Shown: positions 51,229 to 60,722, numbered from the stretch's first letter. The stretch is 64,000 bases of DNA from Candidatus Obscuribacterales bacterium (GCA_019752635.1 JAIELX010000007.1:1-64000); one strand, 5' to 3'. Notes: a model not told the origin generated them from the sequence alone. Translations and numbers: made by a program.

Positions 51229-51879
51229 ATGCTCAGTTTAAACTGCTCTTCTTGTGGCGCCACCGTAAACTTTCACTCGAAAGCATCGGTATTTGCGGTT
51301 TGTAGTTTCTGCAAATCCACCCTGGTGCGACACGATATGAATCTTGAAGCAGTGGGCGAGATGGCCGATTTGCAAGACGACTGGTCGCCCTTCCAAATCG
51401 GTTCGCAAGGCGTGTTCGACGGAAAGAAGTTTGAACTGGTTGGCCGGCTGAGGATCGCGTACTCAGCCGGATTTTGGAATGAATGGTTTGCATGGTTTGA
51501 TGGTGAAAGAACCGCGTGGTTAGCCGAGGCACAAGGTTTTCTCGCGTTGTGTTTTTCGTCCGACACCATCGCTCCGAACAAAGACACCTTGCAGCCCGGA
51601 AAAGCGCTCACTCTAGCTGGTCAGACCTTTCGGGTCGATGATATGCGCAAAGTCAGTTGTCTCTTTAGTGAGGGCGAGTTGCCTGTTAATGCGATAAAGG
51701 ACCGAAGATCTCTAAGTGTGGATTTGCGTGGGCCCTCAGATACGATGGCAACAATTGAGTACCCGGTACGATCCACCATCAGCGGCGTTGCGGACGAACA
51801 ACCGCGAGTTTTCGTCGGCAAGTACAAAGACTTTGACGAATTCAAATTCAAAAACCTGAGGAAGTTAGATGGCTGGTAA
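51229..51879 (+). CDS. DUF4178-domain protein with N-terminal zinc ribbon
   Basis: 216 residues, its ATG abuts the previous stop. The Cys motif LNCSSCGATV...CSFCKST is a zinc ribbon. A DUF4178 beta-rich domain follows (FQIGSQGVFDGKKFELVGRL, WNEWFAWFDGERTAWLAEAQG). The family is of unknown function, commonly near SPFH and DUF350 genes. It overlaps the second DUF4178 gene by 11 bases. Confidence 0.85.
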   Translation: MLSLNCSSCGATVNFHSKASVFAVCSFCKSTLVRHDMNLEAVGEMADLQDDWSPFQIGSQGVFDGKKFELVGRLRIAYSAGFWNEWFAWFDGERTAWLAEAQGFLALCFSSDTIAPNKDTLQPGKALTLAGQTFRVDDMRKVSCLFSEGELPVNAIKDRRSLSVDLRGPSDTMATIEYPVRSTISGVADEQPRVFVGKYKDFDEFKFKNLRKLDGW

Positions 51880-53215
51880 ACCGGAGACCGACGGTCCGGA
51901 CGACACCGCACCACTGCAGCCATCACCGACGTCCAGGACACCAAGGGCGAAAACGTTCTCATGCCCTTCCTGCGGTGGAGCGGTAACAATTCGCTGTCCG
52001 GGCGAAAGCATCTCGGCTGTCTGCAGCAGCTGTTTTTCCGTTATCGATACTCAGAACGAAAACTACTCTATTCTGCAGCGCCACTTCGCCAAGACCAGAC
52101 TTCATCAACCACAAATACCCTTCGGTACTCGCGCCGTACTGTGCGGGAAGAAGTGGGAATGCATAGGATTCATCGTCCGCAAAGATGTAGACAGCTCCTA
52201 TAAATGGGAAGAGTATCTGCTCTTCAATCCCTATTACGGCTATCGCTGGTTAACTTGTAACAACGGGCACTGGAGCCTGGTGACGATGATCAAAAGCACG
52301 CCGGTAGTAGACCTGCGCTCTGCTAAGTTGGACAAGCGAAGTCATAAATTGTTCTTTCGAGGCCGGTCCAAGTGCATTTTCGTTCTGGGGGAATTTTACT
52401 GGAAAGTTCAAACCGGTGGCATAGTCAACATCGAAGACTTCATCGATCCACCATTTATGCTGTCGATGGAGCGCGACAACGACGAGATAGTCTGGTCCGT
52501 CGGAGAATACATTCCCAAGTCCGAAATTGAAAAGCAGTTCAAAATCAAAGCTGGCGGAACCAAGGGTGTAGCGCCAAATCAACCGTCCGGCACAACAAAG
52601 ACATGGAAACAGCTTGCGCCGGTGTGGATGCTTTTCATCGGCATTCTCACCGCACTACAGGTGATGCAAAGCGCTGCCAGGGAGAACAAGCAGGTATTTC
52701 AGCAAGGCTTTTCTTTTGTGTCGAACATGAAAGTTGTGGATCTGGCAACCCCTCCGTTCAAAGTCGCTAAGCCTCAGGGAAACTTGAGCATTAACCTTTA
52801 TGCTCCGGTCGATAACGACTGGCTTTATATGGACGGCGAGCTCGTCGACAACAAGAGCGGTGAGACTTACCCCCTGGAAGAATCCGTCGAGTATTATCAT
52901 GGCTACTCTGATGGAGAAAGCTGGTCTGAAGGCGGTCAAACAGCATCGGTAGTATTGTCCAAGGTTCCGGCCGGTGAGTACTACATCAATATGGATTTGC
53001 TTTCCGGCAGTTTCCCGAAAACAGGAGTGCAAACGGGCTGCACGCTATCAGTAGTGAGCGACGTACCTCAATGGGGCAACTACTTTTGGTGCCTCCTCTT
53101 CATTTCGATTGTGCCTTCGATTGCGTGGCTAATGAGCTACGGAACGGAGAAGGCGCGTTGGTCTGAAAGTGATTTTGCACCATCAATCTACAGAAGCGAG
53201 AGCGAGGGAGGCTGA
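51869..53215 (+). CDS. DUF4178-domain membrane protein with zinc ribbon
   Basis: 448 residues, GAGGAAG upstream. The N-terminal zinc ribbon FSCPSCGGAV...CSSCFSV is followed by the DUF4178 domain (FGTRAVLCGKKWECIGFIV, YKWEEYLLFNPYYGYRWLT). A first membrane helix is at about 250-265 (WMLFIGILTALQVM), then a beta-rich region of about 120 residues on the other side (SINLYAPVDNDWLYMDGE), and a second helix at about 405-425. Thus it links a zinc-binding cytoplasmic part to an external domain. Paralogue of the preceding gene. Confidence 0.85.
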   Translation: MAGKPETDGPDDTAPLQPSPTSRTPRAKTFSCPSCGGAVTIRCPGESISAVCSSCFSVIDTQNENYSILQRHFAKTRLHQPQIPFGTRAVLCGKKWECIGFIVRKDVDSSYKWEEYLLFNPYYGYRWLTCNNGHWSLVTMIKSTPVVDLRSAKLDKRSHKLFFRGRSKCIFVLGEFYWKVQTGGIVNIEDFIDPPFMLSMERDNDEIVWSVGEYIPKSEIEKQFKIKAGGTKGVAPNQPSGTTKTWKQLAPVWMLFIGILTALQVMQSAARENKQVFQQGFSFVSNMKVVDLATPPFKVAKPQGNLSINLYAPVDNDWLYMDGELVDNKSGETYPLEESVEYYHGYSDGESWSEGGQTASVVLSKVPAGEYYINMDLLSGSFPKTGVQTGCTLSVVSDVPQWGNYFWCLLFISIVPSIAWLMSYGTEKARWSESDFAPSIYRSESEGG

Positions 53216-53220
53216 AGAAC

Positions 53221-53361
53221 ATGGTCGCAAAAGTCTACGCCGCTTTTTGTTGCATGCTTGCCGGGCTGTTTTTCTACGCCAATTCAATTGGCTGGGAAAT
53301 TATCGATCTATCAGGTTCTTCGCGATCCAAGCCCACTGGCGCGCGAATGTATCACAAGTAA
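53221..53361 (+). CDS. 46-residue membrane peptide
   Basis: ATG at 53221, five bases after the previous stop, with GAGGGAGG just upstream. The product MVAKVYAAFCCMLAGLFFY (first part) has one hydrophobic helix, then a polar Ser/Arg-rich tail ending in ARMYHK. It sits inside the operon between DUF4178 and DUF350 and could be a small subunit. No family recognised. Confidence 0.6.
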   Translation: MVAKVYAAFCCMLAGLFFYANSIGWEIIDLSGSSRSKPTGARMYHK

Positions 53362-53377
53362 ATGAGGAGAACAAATC

Positions 53378-53611
53378 TTGGATCATATAGTTACGGAACA
53401 ATTTCTCTCACTGAAGTACATCGGTGCAGCGATCGTCTATTCTTTGCTCGGCATCGTGCTTCTGATTATTTCGACCATCATCTTCGACAGAGTCACCCCC
53501 GGTGATATGTGGAAGGAGATTGTAGTGGAAAAGAACATGCCTCTTGCCATTGCGACCGGCGCACTGATTCTTGCGATGGGTCAGATAATCGCTTCCGCAA
53601 TCCACGGTTAG
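53378..53611 (+). CDS. DUF350-family small membrane protein (YjfL-like)
   Basis: 77 residues from a TTG at 53378, with GAGGAGAAC upstream. Two membrane helices (about 13-35, 53-73) flank the short loop FDRVTPGDMWKEIVVEKNMP, which is the DUF350 signature. It is often found with DUF4178, SPFH and spermidine synthase-like genes, as here. Function unknown. The next gene begins 4 bases after its stop. Confidence 0.85.
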   Translation: MDHIVTEQFLSLKYIGAAIVYSLLGIVLLIISTIIFDRVTPGDMWKEIVVEKNMPLAIATGALILAMGQIIASAIHG

Positions 53612-53615
53612 AGCA

Positions 53616-55118
53616 GTGACTTACGCGCTGCTGATTACCGCATTTGTAATTTCGACATGCGGGCTCATTTACGAATTGATAGCGAGCACAATCGCCAGCT
53701 ATCTGCTCGGAGACTCTATCACACAGTTTTCGACGGTGATTGGGGTCTACCTGTTTTCGATGGGTATAGGGTCGTTCTTGACTCGGTACGTCGAAAAAAA
53801 CATTGTGGCGGTATTCGTTCAAGTTGAGCTGCTAGTCGGGCTGGTCGGCGGTTGTTCAGCGGCTATTCTCTTTCTTACGTTCGAGCATGTGGAAAACTTC
53901 CGCGTCCTCCTCTACACCATAGTCTCTTTGATCGGTATTTTAGTCGGACTGGAAGTACCGCTGCTGATGCGTATCTTGAAAGACCAGCTCGACTTCAAGG
54001 ACTTGGTCTCCAAAATCTTCACTTTTGACTATGTTGGCGCGTTGCTCGCTTCCCTGTTGTTTCCCTTAGTGCTCGTGCCCTATCTGGGCTTAGTCCGGGC
54101 GTCTTTCTTGTTTGGCATATTGAATGTCGGCGTAGCTATGTGGACTCTCCACTTGTTTCGCGACAACCTTCGTTGGCTGAACTACTTTCGCACCAGTGCC
54201 GTAGTTCTGGCGTTAGGACTTGTTTGTGGCTTTGCCTATGCGGAAAAACTGGTTGCCATGGCGGAAGCTTCCACATTTCAAGACAACGTGATTTTTTCTA
54301 CGTCCACCCCCTACCAGCGCATCGTCCTGACTGGCAGCAACAAAGACCTAAAACTGTTTCTCAACGGCAATCTTCAATTCAGTTCGCGCGATGAGTATCG
54401 ATACCACGAAGCGCTGGTGCACCCGGCAATGGCGACATTGCGAGAGCCGAAGAACATTCTGGTTTTGGGCGGAGGAGACGGGCTGGCAGTGCGCGAACTC
54501 CTGAAGTATCCGTCTGTTGAGTCAATTACGCTGGTTGATCTGGACAAACAAATGACGGAACTGTTCAAGGATCAGGCTCTGCTTGTCCGGCTGAACGAGA
54601 ACTCTTTGAACAACCAGAAAGTGACGGTGCTCAATCAAGATGCATTTGTTTGGTTGAGAAAGTGTCAACGAAAGTTCGACTGTATTGTGGTTGATTTCCC
54701 CGATCCAAGCAACTTTTCGCTGGGTAAACTCTACAGCGATACTTTTTATCGCTCCCTGAAAAACGCAATCACACCAGATGGTTTGATTGTGGTTCAAAGC
54801 ACCTCTCCCTACTATGCGAAAAACTCATTCTGGTGTGTAGTAAACACGCTCAAATCCGTCGGATTCAGAACGTTGCCCTATCACGCCTATGTGCCCTCCT
54901 TCGGAGACTGGGGCTACGTCCTGGCCTCGAATCATCCAATCGAAATGAGGCACGAGTATCCCGCCGGACTTAAGTACGTGTCTCAGGAGACCGTTGACCA
55001 GATGCTCCATTTCGCCAAGGATATGAAGCCGACGGTGGAGACGGTAAACAAGCTCAACAATCAGTCGCTGGTCCATTTATTCGAATCCGAGTGGTCGGAG
55101 TATGTCGAAGTTCATTAG
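53616..55118 (+). CDS. Membrane-fused spermidine synthase-like enzyme
   Basis: 500 residues, GTG start. Residues 1-200 contain six to seven helices (ITAFVISTCGLIYELIASTI, FSTVIGVYLFSMGIGSFL and so on). From about 225 a polyamine aminopropyltransferase-like domain follows: STPYQRIVLTG, FLNGNLQFSSRDEYRYHEALVHP in two parts, ILVLGGGDGLAVRELLKYP (SAM/dcSAM loop), LVDLDKQMTELF, and DFPDPSNFSLGKLYSDTFY. It transfers an aminopropyl or related group; the substrate may differ from putrescine. It overlaps the oxidoreductase gene by 17 bases. Confidence 0.9.
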   Translation: MTYALLITAFVISTCGLIYELIASTIASYLLGDSITQFSTVIGVYLFSMGIGSFLTRYVEKNIVAVFVQVELLVGLVGGCSAAILFLTFEHVENFRVLLYTIVSLIGILVGLEVPLLMRILKDQLDFKDLVSKIFTFDYVGALLASLLFPLVLVPYLGLVRASFLFGILNVGVAMWTLHLFRDNLRWLNYFRTSAVVLALGLVCGFAYAEKLVAMAEASTFQDNVIFSTSTPYQRIVLTGSNKDLKLFLNGNLQFSSRDEYRYHEALVHPAMATLREPKNILVLGGGDGLAVRELLKYPSVESITLVDLDKQMTELFKDQALLVRLNENSLNNQKVTVLNQDAFVWLRKCQRKFDCIVVDFPDPSNFSLGKLYSDTFYRSLKNAITPDGLIVVQSTSPYYAKNSFWCVVNTLKSVGFRTLPYHAYVPSFGDWGYVLASNHPIEMRHEYPAGLKYVSQETVDQMLHFAKDMKPTVETVNKLNNQSLVHLFESEWSEYVEVH

Positions 55119-56742
55119 TCGCGCTACCTTTTTGAAGGGAATAGTAGGCGCCGCTGCCGCTGCGGGAGCCGCGAAAGTATTGCTTGACCGCCGCGAAGAA
55201 AAACTGCCTTTCCCGTGCCGAATGTTAGGTCCCTCGATGGCGAAGGGACACAAGATTCGCAACGGAAGCGCCGCAGAGCTTGTCGCGAAGACCTCCCCAA
55301 CCAGTTCCCGAGAGATTGTCATTGTCGGCGGTGGCATTGCCGGATTGTCGGCCGCCTGGTGGTTGAAGAAGCAGGGAATCACCGACTTCACGGTGCTGGA
55401 GATGGAAAATGAAGTCGGCGGAAACTCCAGCAGCGGTCGCAATGACACCAGCGCTTATCCCTGGGGCGCCCACTATATCCCACTGGCGAATGAAGAATCT
55501 TCCTACGTGCGAACATTTTTTGAGGAAGAAGGAATTATCCAGGCCATGAAAGGGGGGAAGCCAGTTTACAACGAGCTATATCTTTGCCACGAGCCGCAGG
55601 AACGACTTTTCAAAGACGGGATTTTCAGCGAAGGGCTGGTTCCGAAAAGAGGACTTCAGCCAGCGGATAAGGTTGAGATGGAGCGCTTCTTCAATCTCGT
55701 AACAGAGCTCCGCAAGACCAGGGGGAACGACGGAAGATTTGCCTTTGCCATACCGATCGAGCTCAGTTCCCGTGACGTGCAATGGCGATCGCTAGACCAG
55801 ATATCAATGGCTGACTGGCTTGCACAGCAGGGATTTAAGTCCGCCCCGCTGTTGTGGTACATCGACTACTGTTGTCGAGACGATTACGGGTCGCTGGGGA
55901 GGAACGTTTCTGCCTGGGCGGGCTTGCACTACTTCGCAGGGCGAAGAGGTGCAGCAGCTAATGCTGAAATGAACTCGGTGGTCACCTGGCCGGAAGGTAA
56001 TGGTTATGTGGTCGAATGCCTGCGCAAGAGACTAGAACCGCATCTGCAAACAGGAAGTCCGGCGGTGTCAATCAGGTCCAGTAATGGAAAGCTGCATACC
56101 GTTCACCTGAACAAGGACGACAGCCGTCAGTGCATTGAGTCCAACTATGTAATCTTTTGCGCCCCGCGTTTTATCTCACCATACATCATCTCAGGCTATG
56201 TCTCGCCGCTCCAAGGTCAGACCAATGCGCCTAGCTATGCACCGTGGCTAGTGGCGAACATCACTCTAAAAGGCATCCCGGTCGCTCGCGGAGCCGAACT
56301 TTCCTGGGACAATGTCGCGTATCGCAGCCCGTCTCTGGGTTACGTCGTCGCGAATCATCAGGACATTACGACCGGTCGCAACAATTTAGTTGTTACTTAT
56401 TATCGCCCGCTGGCGGACGAAGCACCGGCAGCCGCTCGCAGGAAGCTCTCCGAAACGGCAGCGATGGAGTGGGCAAACATAATTGCACAGGAACTGGAGC
56501 GCATGCATCCTGGTATCACGCGTCAGATTCTCTCCATGGACTTATGGCCCTGGGGACATGGAATGATCTCGCCGGCGCCCGGATATATCTGGGGAACGGT
56601 CCGAGAGAAGATGACGCACTCGCACGGCAACATTTTCTTTGCCCATTCGGATATCAGCGGCATCTCCAATTTCGAAGAAGCTCAATACCGCGGTGTAGAG
56701 GCGGCGAAAGCGATTTTGGCCCGTCGAGGGCAAACGGGATGA
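55102..56742 (+). CDS. FAD-dependent oxidoreductase, possible exported type
   Basis: 546 residues. The FAD fingerprint VIVGGGIAGLSAAWWLKK is near residue 73 with E at the strand end (VLEMENEVGGNSSSG). The N-terminus SRATFLKGIVGAAAAAGAAK looks like a Tat signal with one of the two arginines replaced. The amine-oxidase-like fold has a long C-terminal domain to SDISGISNFEEAQYRGVEAA. Together with the spermidine synthase-like gene it suggests polyamine or amine chemistry near the membrane. It overlaps both neighbours (17 and 4 bases). Confidence 0.88.
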   Translation: MSKFISRATFLKGIVGAAAAAGAAKVLLDRREEKLPFPCRMLGPSMAKGHKIRNGSAAELVAKTSPTSSREIVIVGGGIAGLSAAWWLKKQGITDFTVLEMENEVGGNSSSGRNDTSAYPWGAHYIPLANEESSYVRTFFEEEGIIQAMKGGKPVYNELYLCHEPQERLFKDGIFSEGLVPKRGLQPADKVEMERFFNLVTELRKTRGNDGRFAFAIPIELSSRDVQWRSLDQISMADWLAQQGFKSAPLLWYIDYCCRDDYGSLGRNVSAWAGLHYFAGRRGAAANAEMNSVVTWPEGNGYVVECLRKRLEPHLQTGSPAVSIRSSNGKLHTVHLNKDDSRQCIESNYVIFCAPRFISPYIISGYVSPLQGQTNAPSYAPWLVANITLKGIPVARGAELSWDNVAYRSPSLGYVVANHQDITTGRNNLVVTYYRPLADEAPAAARRKLSETAAMEWANIIAQELERMHPGITRQILSMDLWPWGHGMISPAPGYIWGTVREKMTHSHGNIFFAHSDISGISNFEEAQYRGVEAAKAILARRGQTG

Positions 56743-57848
56743 CCGGGGGCACGCTCGCGAGTACCAGAGGCAAGTCACAGCCGTGGCTATCGTCCCTTGG
56801 ATGCGATACGGTGCTGATCCTTTCTCCGGCGTTCATTTCCACTCTGGTGGCCTTGCTTTGTCACGAGCACTTTGCTGATACAGAGTTGCCACCATGGGCT
56901 TGGGTGGCATTCGTTCTAGTCGTAGACGTAGCTCATGTCTACGCAACCTTGTTTCGCACCTACTTCAACAAAGCAGCATTCGACCGCCACAAAACGCTCT
57001 TACTGGCAATCCCCATCCTGTGCTGGGGGGGCGGTGCCATGCTCTATTCGATTGAAGGGTTGCTGTTCTGGAAAGCACTGGCCTATTTGGCAGTGTTTCA
57101 CTTCATCCGGCAACAGTATGGTTTTATGTGCCTCTATGCTCGAAATGATGCGTCGGAAGCGAAACGTTACGCGTGGCTTGATCAAGTGGTCATCTATGCG
57201 GCAACAGTATTTCCACTGCTTTTCTGGCACGCGCATTTACCGCGAAACTTCAACTGGTTTGTTGAGGGAGATTTTTTTGAAGGACTTCCGAGCGAGATTT
57301 GCCAGGCCGGTCTTGTCGCATACGCTGCGGTCATGTGCGCTTACGTAGTGAAAGAACTGGCAGTTGCCAAACAGATCAAATTTTTCAATGTCCCGAAAAA
57401 CCTCATTTTGGCTGGCACCGCAGTTAGCTGGTGGGTAGGAATTGTCGCGCTCAATTCCGACATGGCATTTACAATGACCAACGTTTTGACGCACGGCATC
57501 CCATATATGGCGCTGATTTGGCTCTACCAATCGCGTACAGCCACCGCCTGCGAGCAGCTGTCGCAACCATCACGAATGGAGAAGTTCACCAGCGTTGTTT
57601 TGAGGTCCGCCCCGCTCTTTGTCTTCGTCCTGATTGCATTTGCATACCTGGAAGAAGGGCTCTGGGACGGTCTGATTTGGCGAGAACACGGTCTGGTCTT
57701 CGCGCCCTTTCGCTGGCTGACCAGCGTGCAAGACTCCGCGGCGCTCTCGTTGCTGATTCCATTACTGTCGCTGCCGCAGTCAACGCATTATGTTCTGGAC
57801 GGCTTTATCTGGCGAGTCAAAGATAAGACAAGCCTCTGGACAACTTGA
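56739..57848 (+). CDS. Polytopic membrane protein with conserved His residues
   Basis: 369 residues from the ATG at 56739, whose TGA overlaps the previous stop (ATGA). A longer frame to 56244 runs inside the oxidoreductase gene. There are about nine predicted helices. Notable motifs are VDVAHVYATLFRTYFNKAAF, HFIRQQYGFMCLYARND, VLTHGIPYMALIWLYQ and the late QSTHYVLDGFIWR. His residues near helix ends could bind metal, as in membrane hydroxylases or carotenoid-cleaving Brp/Blh proteins, but I cannot assign a family. It is the last gene of the operon. Confidence 0.8.
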   Translation: MTGGTLASTRGKSQPWLSSLGCDTVLILSPAFISTLVALLCHEHFADTELPPWAWVAFVLVVDVAHVYATLFRTYFNKAAFDRHKTLLLAIPILCWGGGAMLYSIEGLLFWKALAYLAVFHFIRQQYGFMCLYARNDASEAKRYAWLDQVVIYAATVFPLLFWHAHLPRNFNWFVEGDFFEGLPSEICQAGLVAYAAVMCAYVVKELAVAKQIKFFNVPKNLILAGTAVSWWVGIVALNSDMAFTMTNVLTHGIPYMALIWLYQSRTATACEQLSQPSRMEKFTSVVLRSAPLFVFVLIAFAYLEEGLWDGLIWREHGLVFAPFRWLTSVQDSAALSLLIPLLSLPQSTHYVLDGFIWRVKDKTSLWTT

Positions 57849-58107
57849 CGATTACACCGGCATGTATCGGAAGATCACACGATTTCCCGACCACTCCCGA
57901 ATCAATTGCAAAACGAGCGTTCACAGCAGATTTGCATTGCGCAGCAAGATGTGTCTACTGCATTTGACCATCGATGCAAGAAGCTCTTGAATAGCCTGTC
58001 TTCGGCGAAATCGATTAAATTAACCCTGCAAGTGTAGCTCGGGCACGATCGGGGCATACAATTGGGAAGGCATAAGGACCGGGGTCGGCAGGGCAAGCAC
58101 AATAAGC

Positions 58108-60312
58108 ATGAGTAAAAACATCTTCCTTCTGGAAACGGACGACCAGTTGTGCTCCCTCATAGTGCCAATTCTCGAGGGACGAGGTCACACGGTAAAGCGT
58201 GAAATATCCGGTCACTCGGCGCTTGAGAGTGTGAAAGAGGAGAATCCGGACCTTGTCATTGTCGGCGAGCAGCTGTCCGACATTGATGGTGTCGGTTGGA
58301 TCATTAAGATACGCCAGACCGATCGCACTACGAAATTGGCGTTTCTTTCTCAGATTTGGCGTGACACCGAGTTTTATCAGCAAGTAACTCGCGAACTCAA
58401 AGTCTCTCAGATTTTTCATCGCCCGATCAAATCGGCATTGTTCGGACCGCAAATTGATGCACTCTGGGCAGACCGACGTTTAGGCCCGCCCGCAGGAACC
58501 GCCACCATCCCCGGGCAAGTTCCTGTTGCCGTCGGCGCCGGCGTAGGTGATCCGTCATCAGCGCTCCCCTTGCCCGGAACAACGTCAGAGCCGGCTGTCC
58601 CGGCATTCTCATCCATTCCGCTTTCGGCGTCGATGCCGATGCCAATTCCAGGACAGACACCGGTATCATCCATCTCGACTTTAGCTGATGCGACGTTGTT
58701 GGCTTTTCGTCAAAAATTTTCCAAATCACTTCCATCGCGCATTAAACAAATTGGCGAGATCGTTGATCGGGTCGAGCGTAGCAGTCCCGATCCAAAGGAG
58801 ATGGCCGAAGCCAGAAGGCTCGCCCACAATTTGAAAGGCACCTCGCGCTCCTGTGGCTTCGATCGCTTGGGCGCCCTGGCCGAACTGTTGGAATATTCGT
58901 TGCGCGACATGGTCGAACTACAGACCGATGAATGGGAAAAGATCGACAAGGGAATTCAGGACGCCAGAAAAGAAAGCGAACGTGTCCGCGTCCAGTTCAT
59001 GGATTACGTGCCGACTGCCGAAGAATTGCAAAATCTCAATCCAGATTCGGCCAAGGCCCGGGTGCTTATGGTCTGCCAGGAAGCCCAGCCGAAGTTATCG
59101 CTGCCCACAAACGGCACCGGTGGCATTCCACTGGAGATTATAAGCGTACCTCCGGGCTCTGATGTACTTCAAAAAGCCGTCGAGAAGCAGCTTGATGCTG
59201 CCATGATCGAGATAATGCCGGGGCAACGGGAGTACGCATTTCAACTAGCGCGCGAACTGCGAAGCCTACCGGGCTATGACAACTTACCTTTAGGATTCGT
59301 CTACGACCTCGATCACGACGATGATCGCTCCGATGCTACTCACGCGGGCGCCTCGATCTTTATCGAGAAGCCATTTTCGCAAGAGACGCTTCATGAGGCC
59401 CTTCAGCATCTGATCACCATCAGAGAAGGCGGACGTTCGCGTGTACTCATTGTGGATGACGACGAAGACTTCACAGAGTTGATTTGCGTCGCCCTTGGTA
59501 ATGAAGGCATGCTGGTGAAAGCGCTGCACGATCCTTTCAAGGTGATTGACGTGCTGGAAGACTACACGCCGGACCTTATGCTGCTAGACGTGATGATGCC
59601 GGGGATACTCGGCTTCGATGTCTGCCGAAAAGTGCGCAGCAGCGGGCGCTGGCAAGATTTGCCCATTATCTTTCTGACGGCTCAAACCGATTTGAATTCC
59701 CGCTTGAGCGCGTTCGACGCCGGCGGTGACGACTACCTGATCAAACCGGTAATCAACGCCGAGCTTCTCAAGCGAGTAAAAGTCCGCCTGGACAAAGCGC
59801 GCATGCAGCGAGAGCGTCAAGACCGCGACGTCCTAACCGGTCTGCTGTTGCGTCGCGCCTTCTCCGATTCTCTTAGCGCATTGCTCTCCGAATCGGAACG
59901 CCATAACTTCAACTTCAGTTTGAGTCTGCTAGACATCGATCACTTCAAAAAGGTAAACGACACTTACGGTCACTTAGCGGGAGACCGCGTGCTGGCACAT
60001 GTAGGGAAGCTTCTGCGCAAACGCTTTCGCGTTGAGGACTTACGCGGAAGGTGGGGTGGAGAGGAGTTCATACTTGCTTTCCGCCACGAGAAAAAAGAAA
60101 CGATGCAGCGGGCGCTTCATCGCGTCCTGGAAGAGCTACGCAAGGTAGAATTTAAAGGGGACCGGGGTGAGTCATTCAATGTGACTTTCAGTGCGGGAAT
60201 GGTCAATTTTCCCGATGATGGAACGAACACGCACGACCTCATTTTGAGTTCAGACCGACGCCTATACATCGCCAAGAAAAATGGCAGGGATCAGATCGTA
60301 ATAACGGACTAA
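58108..60312 (+). CDS. Multi-domain signalling protein: REC-HPt-REC-REC-GGDEF
   Basis: 734 residues. A receiver-like domain (1-120) has LVIVGEQLSDIDG, where Asp of the usual acceptor is replaced. A Pro-rich linker to 185 follows, then an HPt domain (about 190-290, phospho-His in RLAHNLKGTSRSCGF). A second degenerate receiver (315-440) precedes a full receiver (about 448-570: LIVDDDEDF, Asp in LMLLDVMMPG, Lys in LIKPV). The GGDEF diguanylate cyclase is about 570-734, with the active site GRWGGEEFIL and an RVED product-inhibition site five residues before it. It should make c-di-GMP under phosphorelay control. Confidence 0.92.
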   Translation: MSKNIFLLETDDQLCSLIVPILEGRGHTVKREISGHSALESVKEENPDLVIVGEQLSDIDGVGWIIKIRQTDRTTKLAFLSQIWRDTEFYQQVTRELKVSQIFHRPIKSALFGPQIDALWADRRLGPPAGTATIPGQVPVAVGAGVGDPSSALPLPGTTSEPAVPAFSSIPLSASMPMPIPGQTPVSSISTLADATLLAFRQKFSKSLPSRIKQIGEIVDRVERSSPDPKEMAEARRLAHNLKGTSRSCGFDRLGALAELLEYSLRDMVELQTDEWEKIDKGIQDARKESERVRVQFMDYVPTAEELQNLNPDSAKARVLMVCQEAQPKLSLPTNGTGGIPLEIISVPPGSDVLQKAVEKQLDAAMIEIMPGQREYAFQLARELRSLPGYDNLPLGFVYDLDHDDDRSDATHAGASIFIEKPFSQETLHEALQHLITIREGGRSRVLIVDDDEDFTELICVALGNEGMLVKALHDPFKVIDVLEDYTPDLMLLDVMMPGILGFDVCRKVRSSGRWQDLPIIFLTAQTDLNSRLSAFDAGGDDYLIKPVINAELLKRVKVRLDKARMQRERQDRDVLTGLLLRRAFSDSLSALLSESERHNFNFSLSLLDIDHFKKVNDTYGHLAGDRVLAHVGKLLRKRFRVEDLRGRWGGEEFILAFRHEKKETMQRALHRVLEELRKVEFKGDRGESFNVTFSAGMVNFPDDGTNTHDLILSSDRRLYIAKKNGRDQIVITD

Positions 60313-60350
60313 TCGGGCCCCCTCCTGCACAGCAACACAAGGAAACTGTC

Positions 60351-60722
60351 ATGGCGAATCTATTGCTAGTGGAAGACGATACCGATCTATCCGAAACGCT
60401 CCAGGATTGGCTAGTTTTCCAGAAGCACGTCGTGGAGGCTGTCTACACTGGTCCGGAAGCTCTGGAACAAATGCGTTTCGGGGCATTTGATCTGGTGATT
60501 TTAGATTGGCAATTGCCCGGCATGAACGGCATAGACGTGCTCAAGTCATACCGAGATGAAGGCGGCAAAATGCCCGTGCTAATGCTCACAGGACGAACCG
60601 AACAGAAAGAGATCCAAGCACTGATGACCGCTGGTGCCACCGATTACATGGCAAAGCCATTCAACTTGAAGGACCTCTCGGCCAGAGTCGAGGCTCTGGT
60701 TACGAAAACAAGCACAGTGTAA
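60351..60722 (+). CDS. Stand-alone receiver-domain response regulator
   Basis: 123 residues. CheY-like: LVEDDTD, phospho-acceptor Asp in LVILDWQLPGMNG, LMLTGR, and Lys in YMAKPFNL. It has no output domain. Located 38 bases after the HPt/GGDEF protein, it is probably a phosphate acceptor or donor in the same relay. Confidence 0.92.
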   Translation: MANLLLVEDDTDLSETLQDWLVFQKHVVEAVYTGPEALEQMRFGAFDLVILDWQLPGMNGIDVLKSYRDEGGKMPVLMLTGRTEQKEIQALMTAGATDYMAKPFNLKDLSARVEALVTKTSTV

